From the NCBI GenBank assembly GCA_964399955.1, contig CAYNST010000004.1, positions 6,026 to 70,025 of the forward strand: DNA of 64,000 bases, in the 5' to 3' direction. This document shows positions 1 to 8,718 of the stretch, in pieces; the stretch's first letter is position 1, and every line of letters begins with the position of its first letter. The position numbers were made by a program, and so were the translations under genes. The notes under the pieces were generated by a model. The model did not search any database. It was not told the origin of the DNA and was given only the letters and a program-made list of their open reading frames with translations. This stretch comes from CAYNST01 sp964399955. Its GTDB lineage: Bacteria; Pseudomonadota; Gammaproteobacteria; Pseudomonadales; Cellvibrionaceae.

Positions 1-707
1 GAAGCCTGGGCAAGATGCTGCAGAGCTCGAGCTGCTCCCAGGCCCTGGCCTATCAGTACCAGGTTCAGTTGGCCCAGGGCCTTGAGGTGTTGGGTGGCGG
101 CTGCAATAGCCTGCTGTGCGGTGTCTTCAGCCAGTTGTTCACCGCCCGGCGTGGGTGTGGCGGTCGCTGTAGGGTCTATTTCAGGTGCGCCGCCCAAGTC
201 GTCGCCCTGCAGGCGGGCACTGTCGTCCGCTGGTTCCGTTTCTGGCGTATAGGGGGGTGGCGGAGCATGGCGCCTGGGTGGGGCCAAAGGCCATGGCGTA
301 TCGGGGAGGCTGACCCCCATGACCGCCCAGCCGTGCTCTGGCAGGTGTTTGAACAGAGCTGCAAGTGGGCCGGGCCAGATTGGGTGCTGGCCTTCGGCGT
401 GGAGGACCAGCACGGCGCCCTGCGGTTTGCCGCTGCTGTCGGGCTGATAAACCGCAAGAACCGGTTCCCCCTCGGGAATTTGCAGCCACACCACCTGAGT
501 CTGCGGCAAAGCCGCTGACAGCAATTGCTGTTTGCGCAAATTCAACTGCCGCAGAGTTTCTGCGCTGTCGGCTTTATCAGCGGGTGGCGGGCCAGCCGGG
601 GCCGGTTCGGAAGGGTCGGCCTCTTGCGCCCAGCAGGCGCCAGCCAGCACCAGCACAATCAGGCGAAGCGCGTTGCGGGCGGCTCTGTAATATATAGGGC
701 GCGGCAT
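1..707 (-). CDS. DUF3530 family protein (partial, 3' end outside window)
   Basis: I translated this reading frame by hand; it is open from an ATG at 707 to the left edge (235 codons). It begins with a basic segment and a hydrophobic stretch (about residues 12-26, LRLIVLVLAGACWA), so the product is exported. The next part is Pro/Ala/Asp-rich. It then shows an alpha/beta-hydrolase-like core: AVLVLHAEGQHPIWPG, HGWAVMGVSLPD and, near the window edge, LVLIGQGLGAARAL. This matches the DUF3530 family of gammaproteobacterial periplasmic proteins, whose function is unknown. Where a hydrolase would have G-x-S-x-G, this protein reads GQGLG, so the usual nucleophile serine is absent. It is divergent from rpe with a 59-bp shared upstream region. 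Confidence 0.75.
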   Translation of the reverse strand, partial: MPRPIYYRAARNALRLIVLVLAGACWAQEADPSEPAPAGPPPADKADSAETLRQLNLRKQQLLSAALPQTQVVWLQIPEGEPVLAVYQPDSSGKPQGAVLVLHAEGQHPIWPGPLAALFKHLPEHGWAVMGVSLPDTPWPLAPPRRHAPPPPYTPETEPADDSARLQGDDLGGAPEIDPTATATPTPGGEQLAEDTAQQAIAAATQHLKALGQLNLVLIGQGLGAARALQHLAQA

Positions 708-766
708 ATTGAGTACAATGTACCTGTTTATCAATCACTATAGAGCTTGGCGCTAAGGTTGCGAGG

Positions 767-1444
767 ATGCAAGTCAGACGTAAACCAATTATTCTGCCGT
801 CCATACTGTCGGCAGATTTTGCACGCCTGGGGCAGGAAGTGGATGCGGTTGTGGCGGCCGGTGCTGACATGATCCATTTTGATGTGATGGACAACCACTA
901 TGTGCCCAACCTCACCGTCGGGCCCATGGTATGCAAGGCGCTGCGGGATTACGGCGTAGCCGTGCCTCTTGATGTACACCTGATGGTGGAGCCGGTGGAT
1001 GACCTGATCGTCAGCTTTGCCAAGGCGGGCGCCAGTGTCGTGTCTTTCCATCCTGAGGCGTCCAGGCATGTAGACCGCTCCATCAGGCTTGCCAAGGAGC
1101 AGGGTGTGGAGGTTGGGCTGGTGCTGAATCCCGCTACACCCCTGGCGCTGTTAGAGCCCGTTCTGCATCAACTGGATATGGTGCTTCTGATGTCGGTCAA
1201 CCCGGGTTTTGGCGGGCAGCCCTTCTTGCCCTATGTACTTGAGAAGATTCGAGCTGTAAAAAACCTCGTCAGTGCAAAGGGGCTGGATGTCCGAGTCCAG
1301 GTAGATGGTGGTATCAAGCTGAACAACATTGCCGAAGTGGCTGAAGCAGGGGCAGATTCCTTTGTGGTGGGCTCGGCGATTTTCGCAGAACCCAGCTACG
1401 ACGAGATTATTGCTTCTCTTCGTGATGCCGCCACTCTAAAATAG
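767..1444 (+). CDS. rpe: Ribulose-phosphate 3-epimerase
   Basis: Cytoplasmic TIM-barrel enzyme of the pentose phosphate pathway that interconverts ribulose 5-phosphate and xylulose 5-phosphate. The 225-residue length is normal for the family. Hallmarks are PSILSADFARLGQEV at the N-terminus, the metal/catalytic segment HFDVMDNHYVPNLT, the catalytic HLMVEP segment, MSVNPGFGGQ, and the phosphate-binding VDGGI and VVGSAIF motifs. The ATG at 767 has AAGG 8 nt upstream. In many pseudomonad-like genomes rpe lies next to gph and trpE. Here no gph follows, and a 20-kb polysaccharide locus lies between rpe and the trp genes. Confidence 0.97.
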   Translation: MQVRRKPIILPSILSADFARLGQEVDAVVAAGADMIHFDVMDNHYVPNLTVGPMVCKALRDYGVAVPLDVHLMVEPVDDLIVSFAKAGASVVSFHPEASRHVDRSIRLAKEQGVEVGLVLNPATPLALLEPVLHQLDMVLLMSVNPGFGGQPFLPYVLEKIRAVKNLVSAKGLDVRVQVDGGIKLNNIAEVAEAGADSFVVGSAIFAEPSYDEIIASLRDAATLK

Positions 1445-1565
1445 CAGGTGCTTAATTTTTGTGCAGGTTGCGGCAGGTGCTAAACTGCCATAACTGGTAA
1501 CAGCCGCAGAAAGAGGCCTACTCATCATCTTGTTTGTTACAAGACTTTCATTAATAGGGGAATAC

Positions 1566-2174
1566 ATGAATAAGTGGCTCGTTTTTTGCTCAAGTCTGTT
1601 GCTGACTGTAGGTTGTGCGTCTCCGCACAAGAACCTGGTGATGCCGGAGGCCCCGGAAGTACGCGATGAACAATACCAGATCGGCGTTGGTGATCAGATA
1701 TCTGTGCAGGTCTGGAAGGCGCCAGAGCTGTCGGTTGATGTGCCCGTTCGTCCCGATGGAAAAATCTCTGCTCCTCTGGTAGGTGATGTCATTGCTGCAG
1801 GCGAGACCACCGAGGACCTGGCCGATACCCTTGCGCAAGGTTTCAGCCGGTATGTGCGCAACCCTCAAGTGACGGTCATGGTCACCAATCCGGCCAGTGG
1901 TGAGTACCTGCGCCGGGTGCGTGTAACGGGAGGCGTGGCCAACCCGGTGAGCGTTCCTCACCAGCAGGGCATGACCGTGCTTGATCTGGTGCTGCAGGCG
2001 GGGGGGCTTACGGAATATGCCGTGGGCAACAGAGCCAGGCTCTTCCGCAAATACGGTGATAAGGCTGAGGTGTTCCCTATCTTTCTGGATGATATTCTCA
2101 AGAAAGGCGACCTGCGCACCAACTACACTCTTGCACCCTCGGACATCGTGACGGTGCCTGAGCGAAACTTCTAG
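1566..2174 (+). CDS. Wza/EpsE-type polysaccharide export lipoprotein
   Basis: Outer-membrane polysaccharide export protein, 202 residues. The start is the ATG at 1566, preceded by AGGGGA, and is followed at once by a lipoprotein signal with lipobox TVGC (Cys17). An upstream in-frame start at 1530 would bury this signal. The Poly_export domain covers about residues 35-115 (YQIGVGDQISVQVW, VRPDGKISAPLVGDV), followed by a SLBB-like domain (RVRVTGGVANPVSV, MTVLDLVLQAGG). It is short and lacks the extra C-terminal repeats of E. coli Wza. It resembles the EpsE/XrtA-associated form, but no exosortase is seen here. It is the first gene of the 1566-4759 export set, with the kinase-like and chain-length genes next. 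Confidence 0.9.
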   Translation: MNKWLVFCSSLLLTVGCASPHKNLVMPEAPEVRDEQYQIGVGDQISVQVWKAPELSVDVPVRPDGKISAPLVGDVIAAGETTEDLADTLAQGFSRYVRNPQVTVMVTNPASGEYLRRVRVTGGVANPVSVPHQQGMTVLDLVLQAGGLTEYAVGNRARLFRKYGDKAEVFPIFLDDILKKGDLRTNYTLAPSDIVTVPERNF

Positions 2175-2221
2175 GGTGCGTCCAAAGCATGTGAAGTAAA
2201 ACTGTCAATCTGGAGTTGATC

Positions 2222-2962
2222 TTGGACACTAAGCACAAGCAAATGTCGAACATTGCACCGCTGGGTAAAAAACCGCAGCTGTCGTCGCAGATTGGAAAGA
2301 TGTCCGAGGTGCGGTCGTTTTCTGCTGCGGAATTGGATGCCCTGAAAATCGTGCATTCTAAAGACGAGCGTTCAGTGCACCTCAAGGTCTTCCGCGATTT
2401 GCGTACACAGTTGATGAAGCGCAGCAACTGGGGAAACTTCATATGCTTGGTTACCTCTGCAGCGCCGGGGGGCGGCTCACACGTGGCGGTCAACCTGGCG
2501 GCCACCATTGCCCTGGATAAATCTAAATCTGCGGTGCTGGTAGACTGTAATATCTATTCCCCCTACGCCGAAGGCTTGCTGCCTGTGCCGGCCCAGTTTG
2601 GCCTTACGGACTTCCTGGATGATCCAACGGTGGGGGCGGAGGAGATTGTCTACGCGAGTGGTATTCCGCGGCTGCGGGTTGTGCCGTGTGGCAACAACCG
2701 TGATGGCGGTACAGAAAAACTTAACTCAATGAGGATGCGCGAGTTTTTTCACGAAGTGAAAAGCCGCTACCCCGACCGCTACATTATAGTGGATGCGCCG
2801 GCTGCCTCGGATTATGACGCCGAGATACGTATTCTTGCCGAATTGTGCGACTTTGTACTGCTGGTGGTTCCCTACGGGCGGATTTCCGAGGGCCAGTTGC
2901 ATTCAGCCATTGAAAAAATCGGCGAGGATCATCTGGCCGGGGTGGTATACAACCAGTGTTAA
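2222..2962 (+). CDS. CpsD/CapB-like P-loop ATPase (BY-kinase family), degenerate Walker A
   Basis: Cytoplasmic ATPase domain related to bacterial tyrosine autokinases, which control polysaccharide chain length with a Wzz-type partner (encoded next, 3239-4759). I chose the TTG at 2222 because GGAG lies 6 nt upstream; TTG 2216 is too close to it. The family layout is visible: FRDLRTQLM helix, P-loop region TSAAPGGGSHVAVNLA, Walker A' AVLVDCNIYSP, and Walker B-like YIIVDAPA. The P-loop lacks the GK(S/T) lysine normally needed to bind ATP, and the protein ends at VVYNQC without the C-terminal tyrosine cluster. It may be a regulatory pseudo-kinase. About 276 bp without a convincing gene follow it. 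Confidence 0.8.
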   Translation: MDTKHKQMSNIAPLGKKPQLSSQIGKMSEVRSFSAAELDALKIVHSKDERSVHLKVFRDLRTQLMKRSNWGNFICLVTSAAPGGGSHVAVNLAATIALDKSKSAVLVDCNIYSPYAEGLLPVPAQFGLTDFLDDPTVGAEEIVYASGIPRLRVVPCGNNRDGGTEKLNSMRMREFFHEVKSRYPDRYIIVDAPAASDYDAEIRILAELCDFVLLVVPYGRISEGQLHSAIEKIGEDHLAGVVYNQC

Positions 2963-3238
2963 CAGAGCTTGCTGGCCCGGATTGCGAATAATTGCAGCTA
3001 TTGGGTTCGTCCGGCAACGGTGCAGATTACAGTTGAATTGTGGTCGTCGGGGCTAAAAGATGCGAGCCTGCAGCGGGATATGGCGAAGCTCCTGTGCTAC
3101 ACCCCTTCGGGGACTTGCCTTGCAGGTGTTTCATTCTGCTGCTGGCAGGATGCAATAAATCATAAAAGCTATGGGCAAACGCGAAAGCGAGCTTAGTAGT
3201 TACGAATCATCGACGTTGAAAACGGGGGAGTAACCGCC

Positions 3239-4759
3239 TTGGATATCCTGCAGTACATCAAAGACATCTTTGTTGCTCTTAAGGCAGAGTTGATTCGTCA
3301 CCGAGGCCTGGCTGCGCTTTTGTTTGCATCCGTTTTCGCGGCAGTTTTGTTTCTGTCGGTCAAGTGGCCTAAACACTATGTGTCCCATGCTGCGGTGGTC
3401 ATGGACGTAACCAACGTCATCGCCCCGCTAGTGCGAGGAGCGGCTGACGCCGGCTCTGCCAATCAGAATGAGAAAGTGCAGGACGTCATGACATCCCGGC
3501 GGATCCTTGAGCAGGTTCTGAACCGGATAGAGCCCAATATGGAGCAGTTGGAGCCTCAGGAAGTGGAAATGCGCATAGCCGATTTCCGTGCAGGCCTCAT
3601 GATAACCACCCTGGACCGACGCAATATTACCCAGGTGTCTTACCGGGCACCAACAGCGGATCAGGCCTACGATACGCTTGCTGCTCTGGTCGAGATCTTC
3701 ATTGAAGACCGCATGGCCGCCAGAACCCGCGACAGTAAAGATGCGCACAGCTTTTTAAGCGACCGGGTGGTCAGGTACAAGCGCCTGCTGGAAGAAGCAG
3801 AGGAGCGGCTGACGCAGTTCAAGGCCCGCAACGTTGACGCCAACGAGGCAACGGTGCGCGGGCGCATTAACGATTTGACGTCTGAGATACAAAATCTGAA
3901 GCTGTCAATCAACGAAACGGAAGAGCGGATCCGAATTACGCGCACTCAGTTGGCCGAGGAAAGCCGTTATCTGGAATCCCGGCAAAAGATGCTGGCGCTG
4001 GAGGAGCGCCGGCTGGCGTTGAACTCGCAGATAGATCAGTTGCGCCTCCTGTACCAGGATAACTACCCTGACATCGTCAGCTTGAAGGCCCAGGTTGACG
4101 AGATTGACTGGGCTATCGCCAAAATTCGGTCGGAGCGCGGCTGGGAATCCATGCAAATGTCGGAGCTGCCGCTGTTTGAGGAATTGCGCAAGCAGTTGTC
4201 TACTGCCGAAGTCAGTGTGCAGACACAAAAACGACGCCTGACAGCATTAACCAATCTGCTTCAGCAGGAGTACGCCATGGCCGACAAAGTGTCTGCAGTA
4301 CAGGCGGAGCTGACGGACCTCACGCGCGATTACAACGTTACCAAAAAGGTCTATGAAGATATGCTGGCCCGCCGTGAAAACGCCAATTTGAGCCTGGCGT
4401 TACAGGAGGAAGGGCAGGGTGAGACCTACCGGCTGATTGAACCGCCAACCTATCCGCTGAAACCCGCTGGCATCCCGGCATTCTTTATTTACTTGTCTGC
4501 ACCCTTCTTGGCATTGGCGGCACCGGTAGGTCTTGCCTTGGCCTATATCATTGTGGACCCGAGAATCCGCTCGTACACCGTACTGTCGCAGAAGCTGCCC
4601 GAGAATGTTCACCTACTGGGGTACGTCCCGCACAGGGGCAGCCCCTTGGGGCGCAGGCTGTTGCGCAAAGATATGCTGATGCTGGTCACCTTGGCCATCA
4701 TCCTTATGGCGCTTTATGTTTACGCCTTTATCAATTACGGCCCACAGCTGCTGTTCTGA
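3239..4759 (+). CDS. Wzz/GNVR-type polysaccharide chain-length determinant
   Basis: Inner-membrane co-polymerase, 506 residues, that sets polymer length and bridges to the outer-membrane exporter. It starts at TTG 3239 behind GGGGGAG. The first membrane segment is about residues 24-43 (LAALLFASVFAAVLFLSV). A long periplasmic region with heptad-like coiled coils follows (about 155-245 and 335-395), then the GNVR-like LIEPPTYPLKPAGIP at about 400, a second membrane segment (about 416-440) and a third near the C-terminus (about 478-498). The extra C-terminal membrane segment is typical of the longer XrtA-associated subfamily. It lacks a fused kinase; the ATPase-like partner is the preceding gene. 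Confidence 0.9.
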   Translation: MDILQYIKDIFVALKAELIRHRGLAALLFASVFAAVLFLSVKWPKHYVSHAAVVMDVTNVIAPLVRGAADAGSANQNEKVQDVMTSRRILEQVLNRIEPNMEQLEPQEVEMRIADFRAGLMITTLDRRNITQVSYRAPTADQAYDTLAALVEIFIEDRMAARTRDSKDAHSFLSDRVVRYKRLLEEAEERLTQFKARNVDANEATVRGRINDLTSEIQNLKLSINETEERIRITRTQLAEESRYLESRQKMLALEERRLALNSQIDQLRLLYQDNYPDIVSLKAQVDEIDWAIAKIRSERGWESMQMSELPLFEELRKQLSTAEVSVQTQKRRLTALTNLLQQEYAMADKVSAVQAELTDLTRDYNVTKKVYEDMLARRENANLSLALQEEGQGETYRLIEPPTYPLKPAGIPAFFIYLSAPFLALAAPVGLALAYIIVDPRIRSYTVLSQKLPENVHLLGYVPHRGSPLGRRLLRKDMLMLVTLAIILMALYVYAFINYGPQLLF

Positions 4760-4768
4760 TGCAGCCAG

Positions 4769-4794
4769 GCAACCGGCGCATCAGCGCTGGTTGC
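4769..4794. terminator. Hairpin between convergent genes
   Basis: An 11-bp stem (4769-4779 with 4784-4794, one G-U pair) closes an ATCA loop. It lies directly after the chain-length gene and overlaps the stop codon of the convergent glycosyltransferase. On the plus strand TTATT follows. It is a likely shared terminator, although the T tract is poor. Confidence 0.5.
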
Positions 4795-5680
4795 TTATTC
4801 CCCTCTCGGTCACCAGCGCATGGTAAAAACCCACCATCCACAATATGCCCGCTACTACCAGTGGTGGCACCAGGCCCACTGTTACCAGTCGATTTCTATT
4901 TGACTGAAAACGCAGGTGCCTGAGGATCATTCTTAACGTCTTGGCCGCAGCAATAAAGGGCAGTAAAAAGAAGAACAACAGTTTTTTCAGTGGCGTCATG
5001 GTGGGCTTGTAGCGAATGTAATACAAATTCTGACCGTTGATATAGACTTTGCGCAAAACCTTGGGGAGCGGTGAGTCCTGGGTTTGATAGCCGAGCACTT
5101 CGGGGCAGAAATACAACTTGTGACCTTTGTTTTTTAAGCGCTCTGTCAGTTCGGTGTCCTGCATGCGGGGGATGTCTTTAAACCCCCCCTCAGACAGAAA
5201 CAAATCCTTTTTGAAGCACATCAACGCCGAACTCAGGTTGTTGCGTTCGCAAAAGGGCCTGTGCGCCTGGGATTCGTGGTTGAAAAAGTAGTGCTCAAGG
5301 TATGCAGCCATGTCGCTGTGGGTGGATGTGTTAAGCTCCAAGGCGCCGCCGAAGATGTCGCAACCTTTCTGATAATAACGCCATGCTGCGTCCAAAGCGC
5401 CGGGACTTAGCTCCACATCGGCATCTATAAATACCAGCAACTCGCCCTGCGCCAAGTTCGCCCCAACGTTGCGGCCTGCGCCGGGGTTGAAACGCACGGC
5501 CTGGTGATGGTAAGAGACCTTATCGAACGAATCCGCAATGTGTTTAACCCGATCATGTTCCGAGCAGTCTATGACCAGAACCTCGTAGTCCAGGGCGGTT
5601 TGTTGTTGCCGCAGTCGGTCAAGAGTTCGGTGGATGGTGTCTTGGGTATTGAACGATGGGATCACAACCGATACGTGCAT
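4781..5680 (-). CDS. Glycosyltransferase family 2
   Basis: GT-A fold glycosyltransferase, 299 residues, that probably adds one sugar from a nucleotide donor to the lipid-linked repeat unit at the inner membrane face. The start MHVSVVIPSFN is the standard GT2 beginning. FNPGAGRNVGANLAQGELL is followed by the DXD-type metal site FIDADVE (about residues 85-91), and MQDTELTERL supplies the usual ED acidic pair near 170. Two hydrophobic segments near the C-terminus (about 230-246 and 264-285) suggest membrane anchoring. It starts 3 nt after the stop of the upstream GT4 gene, so the two are translationally linked. Confidence 0.88.
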   Translation of the reverse strand: MHVSVVIPSFNTQDTIHRTLDRLRQQQTALDYEVLVIDCSEHDRVKHIADSFDKVSYHHQAVRFNPGAGRNVGANLAQGELLVFIDADVELSPGALDAAWRYYQKGCDIFGGALELNTSTHSDMAAYLEHYFFNHESQAHRPFCERNNLSSALMCFKKDLFLSEGGFKDIPRMQDTELTERLKNKGHKLYFCPEVLGYQTQDSPLPKVLRKVYINGQNLYYIRYKPTMTPLKKLLFFFLLPFIAAAKTLRMILRHLRFQSNRNRLVTVGLVPPLVVAGILWMVGFYHALVTERGISNQR

Positions 5681-5683
5681 AAA

Positions 5684-6904
5684 CTAGGGGTCCGAGTGGT
5701 ATCGTTTGAACAGATCAAGGCGCTGCTCTGCGACTACGTCAATATTGAAGGTGTCTTCGATCAACCTGCGGGCATTTGCAATCTGTTGCGGGCAGGGATT
5801 TTGCAAAAAATCTGTAATCGCACTGGCAATGCTTTGAGGGTCCTTTTCTGCTGTGAGCTGACCGGTCTCGCCGGAGCGGACGATTTCCGGAATACCCGAG
5901 TGGGCTGAGGCAATCACAGGCACACCGGACGCCATGGCTTCCATAATAACCACAGGCAGACCTTCCATTTCTCCTGAGGCACTGGTCACCGATGGGACAA
6001 TGACCAAATCGGCTTCGCCCATCTCTTGGCGGACAAAGTCGGTGCCTTTCTGACCAAGAAATGTGACAAGCTGGTTCAAGTCTAGCTGCTCGGCCAGAGA
6101 TTTGAGTTGGCTTGCGAGCTGGCCGTCGCCTATCAGTGCCAGATTGAACGATATACCCCGGTTTTTAAGGATATGAGCGGCTTCAATCAAGTAATGAAAG
6201 CCTTTCTTTTCTACGAATCGCCCCACCGCCAGCAGGCGAGCGGGCGAGTGAACCTGGTAGGCAGACGCCAAACGGTAGGTAAAATCCTGTAAATCCATGC
6301 CGCAGCGCACAATGTGAGATTTTTGGCGGCAGGGTTCGATGGCATCAAAGTATTCTATGTTGTAATTGGATATCATTAGCAAGAACTGCGCTTGCTTGAG
6401 CTTCTGATGTACACCAAGCGTGTGGGGGGTGCGAAATTCGCCGGCGGAGTGAGCCGTTACGCTGAAAGGAAGCTGCGCGTGGTGTGCGGCGTACATGGCT
6501 ATGGACGCCGACACATTCATGAAGTGGGCGTGTATATGGGTGACCCGGTCGGCCAAGGCTTGCTCGCCAACACCGGCGGCGATGACATAGTGGTATACCA
6601 TCTTGGCGCGGCGCTTGATGCCAAATTCGGGGCTGCCAAATGCGCTAAATAGACCGCGTAGATAGTGCACAGGAGAACGGCGCAGCGATTTGGCATTGCA
6701 CTTGAGGGTGTACGCCCAACTCAAGGGGTAGAGGTAACAGGTTTGAGCCACCAGGTCAGCTGCGTCCGACGCAAGGTTATTGCTGTCCTTACGTATGCCA
6801 TACAGCGTCAAGTCCAGGCCCAAGCCCCGCAGCGCACGGATTTCCCGACGAATGAACGTGTGCGACTGAGTGCCGAAGCAGGTGGTTAGATAAGCTATTT
6901 TCAT
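5684..6904 (-). CDS. Glycosyltransferase family 4
   Basis: GT-B fold retaining glycosyltransferase, 406 residues from the ATG at 6904 (MKIAYLTTCFGT). A GTG 12 codons further upstream is possible but would add residues before the first beta strand. The Rossmann N-domain contains HIHAHFMNVSA. The C-domain has LLAVGRFVEKKGFHYLIEA, LIGDGQL and the donor-binding PSVTSASGEMEGLPVVIMEAMASG split around residues 310-335, with an E-x7-E-like arrangement (EGLPVVIMEAMA). It is the first gene of a two-gene minus-strand operon with the GT2 gene. Its upstream region runs into the first scaffold gap. Confidence 0.9.
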   Translation of the reverse strand: MKIAYLTTCFGTQSHTFIRREIRALRGLGLDLTLYGIRKDSNNLASDAADLVAQTCYLYPLSWAYTLKCNAKSLRRSPVHYLRGLFSAFGSPEFGIKRRAKMVYHYVIAAGVGEQALADRVTHIHAHFMNVSASIAMYAAHHAQLPFSVTAHSAGEFRTPHTLGVHQKLKQAQFLLMISNYNIEYFDAIEPCRQKSHIVRCGMDLQDFTYRLASAYQVHSPARLLAVGRFVEKKGFHYLIEAAHILKNRGISFNLALIGDGQLASQLKSLAEQLDLNQLVTFLGQKGTDFVRQEMGEADLVIVPSVTSASGEMEGLPVVIMEAMASGVPVIASAHSGIPEIVRSGETGQLTAEKDPQSIASAITDFLQNPCPQQIANARRLIEDTFNIDVVAEQRLDLFKRYHSDP

Positions 6905-7010
6905 AATCAGACTGATTGAAAAGGCGGTAAAGTTTAGCACGGTGCAAGAGGAAAGAAGCAGCGTGTCGGGCTTGTTAGGGTTGTTATTACCACTGTGATA
7001 CGATTGCCGG

Positions 7011-7110
7011 NNNNNNNNNNNNNNNNNNNNNNNNNNNNNNNNNNNNNNNNNNNNNNNNNNNNNNNNNNNNNNNNNNNNNNNNNNNNNNNNNNNNNNNNNN
7101 NNNNNNNNNN
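7011..7110. other. Scaffold gap (100 N)
   Basis: Exactly 100 unknown bases, the usual placeholder for a gap of unknown size. It lies between divergent glycosyltransferase genes. The flanks (CGATTGCCGG on the left, AGGTTACAAC on the right) share no overlap, so a gene or part of one could be missing from the polysaccharide locus here. Confidence 0.97.
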
Positions 7111-7128
7111 AGGTTACAACCCATAACT

Positions 7129-8094
7129 ATGACTTCCATTGTTGGTATTTCGATCGTCAACTATAAAACGGCACCCCTGGTCAAGGAGTGTCTTGCCTCC
7201 ATGGCCAATGACAACCGCACTCATGAGAACACAAGAATCGTCGTTGTCGACAACGACTCCGGCGACGGTTCAGCCGAAGAACTGACCCGATACGTGTCAG
7301 AAAACGGATGGAACGACTGGATAGAGGTGGTTCCGGCCGGCAGAAACGGGGGGTTTTCCTATGGGAATAATATCGCCTTCAAGCGCTTGTGCGAAAAAAA
7401 CTGTGACTATTTGTGGCTTGTCAATCCGGATACGCAACTCCTGCCCGGGGCCTGTGAAGCACTTGTTGCTGCACTTGAGGGGGACGCCACAGTCGGGGCG
7501 GTGGGAAGCCGGCTGGAGGATGTGGACGGTACACCGCAAATAGCCGCCTTCAACTTCCCAACGCCCTTCGGTGAGTTCGTGAACACATCGGGGATAGGTT
7601 TGGTCTACCGGAGATTTCCCGAGCGGGTTGTACCTCGACCACTGCCCGATCAGCCTGTTGCAGTAGATTGGGTCGCGGGGGCTTCGATGATGCTGAGCCG
7701 CAAGGTGGTGGACCGCATTGGCCTGATGGATGAAAAGTACTTTCTGTATTTTGAAGAGGTTGATTATTGTATTGCCATCAGGAAAGCTGGCTTCAAAATC
7801 ATGTACATCCCTGAAAGCCGGGTCATTCATCATGTTGGAGCGGCTACGGGCATATCCGATACCCGCAAGCAGGCACCAAGACGGCCTGTGTACTGGTTTG
7901 AATCACGTCAGCGGTTCTTCCAGAAAAACTACGGGCTTCCCCGGACGTTACTCGCAGACGGGTTCTGGGTTGTCGCCTACTCTGTAAAACGGCTGAAAGA
8001 TTCGGTGCAGAGAAGGGAGTGTCTGGACCCTCCATTTTTCCTCCGCGACTTCATTCGTCATTCTTCTTTCTTTAGGGGGAGGGCGTCACAATGA
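7129..8094 (+). CDS. Glycosyltransferase family 2 (rhamnosyltransferase-like)
   Basis: GT-A glycosyltransferase of 321 residues. The N-terminus VGISIVNYKTAPLVKECLAS, IVVVDNDSGDGSAEEL, NGGFSYGNNIAFK and the metal site LWLVNPDTQ (about residues 100-108) are typical of GT2 enzymes related to WbbL-like rhamnosyltransferases. FLYFEEVDYCIAIRKAG (about 205-221) carries the EVD acidic motif. The next gene starts within its stop region (ATGA, 8091-8094), so they form an operon. The sugar and acceptor cannot be read from sequence. The start is 18 nt after the scaffold gap, so the promoter is not visible. Confidence 0.9.
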   Translation: MTSIVGISIVNYKTAPLVKECLASMANDNRTHENTRIVVVDNDSGDGSAEELTRYVSENGWNDWIEVVPAGRNGGFSYGNNIAFKRLCEKNCDYLWLVNPDTQLLPGACEALVAALEGDATVGAVGSRLEDVDGTPQIAAFNFPTPFGEFVNTSGIGLVYRRFPERVVPRPLPDQPVAVDWVAGASMMLSRKVVDRIGLMDEKYFLYFEEVDYCIAIRKAGFKIMYIPESRVIHHVGAATGISDTRKQAPRRPVYWFESRQRFFQKNYGLPRTLLADGFWVVAYSVKRLKDSVQRRECLDPPFFLRDFIRHSSFFRGRASQ

Positions 8095-8612
8095 GCCCTG
8101 GGCTTTGGGCGCTCATTAAGGAGGATTGGGAGGCCAACGGCAAGGACTGGAGCAAGCCCGGATTCCGAGCTTTGGCGGTTTACAGATTTGGGGTTTGGCG
8201 TATGTCAATTCGCAGCAAACTGCTGCGAGCGCCGTTCAGTTTCATCTATCGCTGGTGCTTTCGTCGGGTCCGCAACCGATATGGCATAGAATTTCCATAC
8301 AGTATCCAGGCTGGACGTCGAATCGTGATCGAGCACCAGAGCGCCATAGTTGTTCACGGCAACGTCGTGATGGGAGACGGCTGCATCATTCGCCAGGGGG
8401 TGACAATAGGCAACCGGCACCCGGCGGACCCCTTCACCGCCCCGGTACTGGGGCAAGGGGTCAACGTTGGCGCTGGAGCCAAGCTCATAGGCGGCATACG
8501 TATAGGCGACTTCGCAAACATTGGCGCCAATGCGGTTGTTGTAAAAGATGTGCCGCCAGGCGTGACGGTAGTAGGAATACCCGCACGGCCAATTGGCAAA
8601 GCATCAATGTAA
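8091..8612 (+). CDS. Left-handed beta-helix acetyltransferase (CysE-like)
   Basis: 173-residue acyltransferase with hexapeptide repeats from about residue 85 to 160 (VVMGDGCIIRQGVTIGN, GVNVGAGAKLIGGIRIGDF, NIGANAVVVKDVPPG, VVGIPARPIG). The N-terminal DWEANGKDWSKPGFRAL helix resembles the serine acetyltransferase branch. In polysaccharide loci such proteins usually O-acetylate a sugar, with acetyl-CoA as donor. Cysteine synthesis is less likely because the N-terminal domain is short and the neighbours are glycosyltransferases. It overlaps the upstream GT2 gene by 4 nt. Confidence 0.87.
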   Translation: MSPGLWALIKEDWEANGKDWSKPGFRALAVYRFGVWRMSIRSKLLRAPFSFIYRWCFRRVRNRYGIEFPYSIQAGRRIVIEHQSAIVVHGNVVMGDGCIIRQGVTIGNRHPADPFTAPVLGQGVNVGAGAKLIGGIRIGDFANIGANAVVVKDVPPGVTVVGIPARPIGKASM

Positions 8613-8718
8613 AAATGGCGAAATTTAGAAGATTTGGGTGCGGGGGACCTCTCCTGTGCCGGTCGACAAGGGGTCGGCCGACATTAACCGGTGGGATCAA
8701 CTATCGAAAGACTGCGGG

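Noticed and set aside
2969..3196. 75-codon plus-strand frame between the kinase-like and Wzz genes
   Set aside because: Cys/Trp-rich, no ribosome-binding site and no similarity I can see; treated as intergenic.
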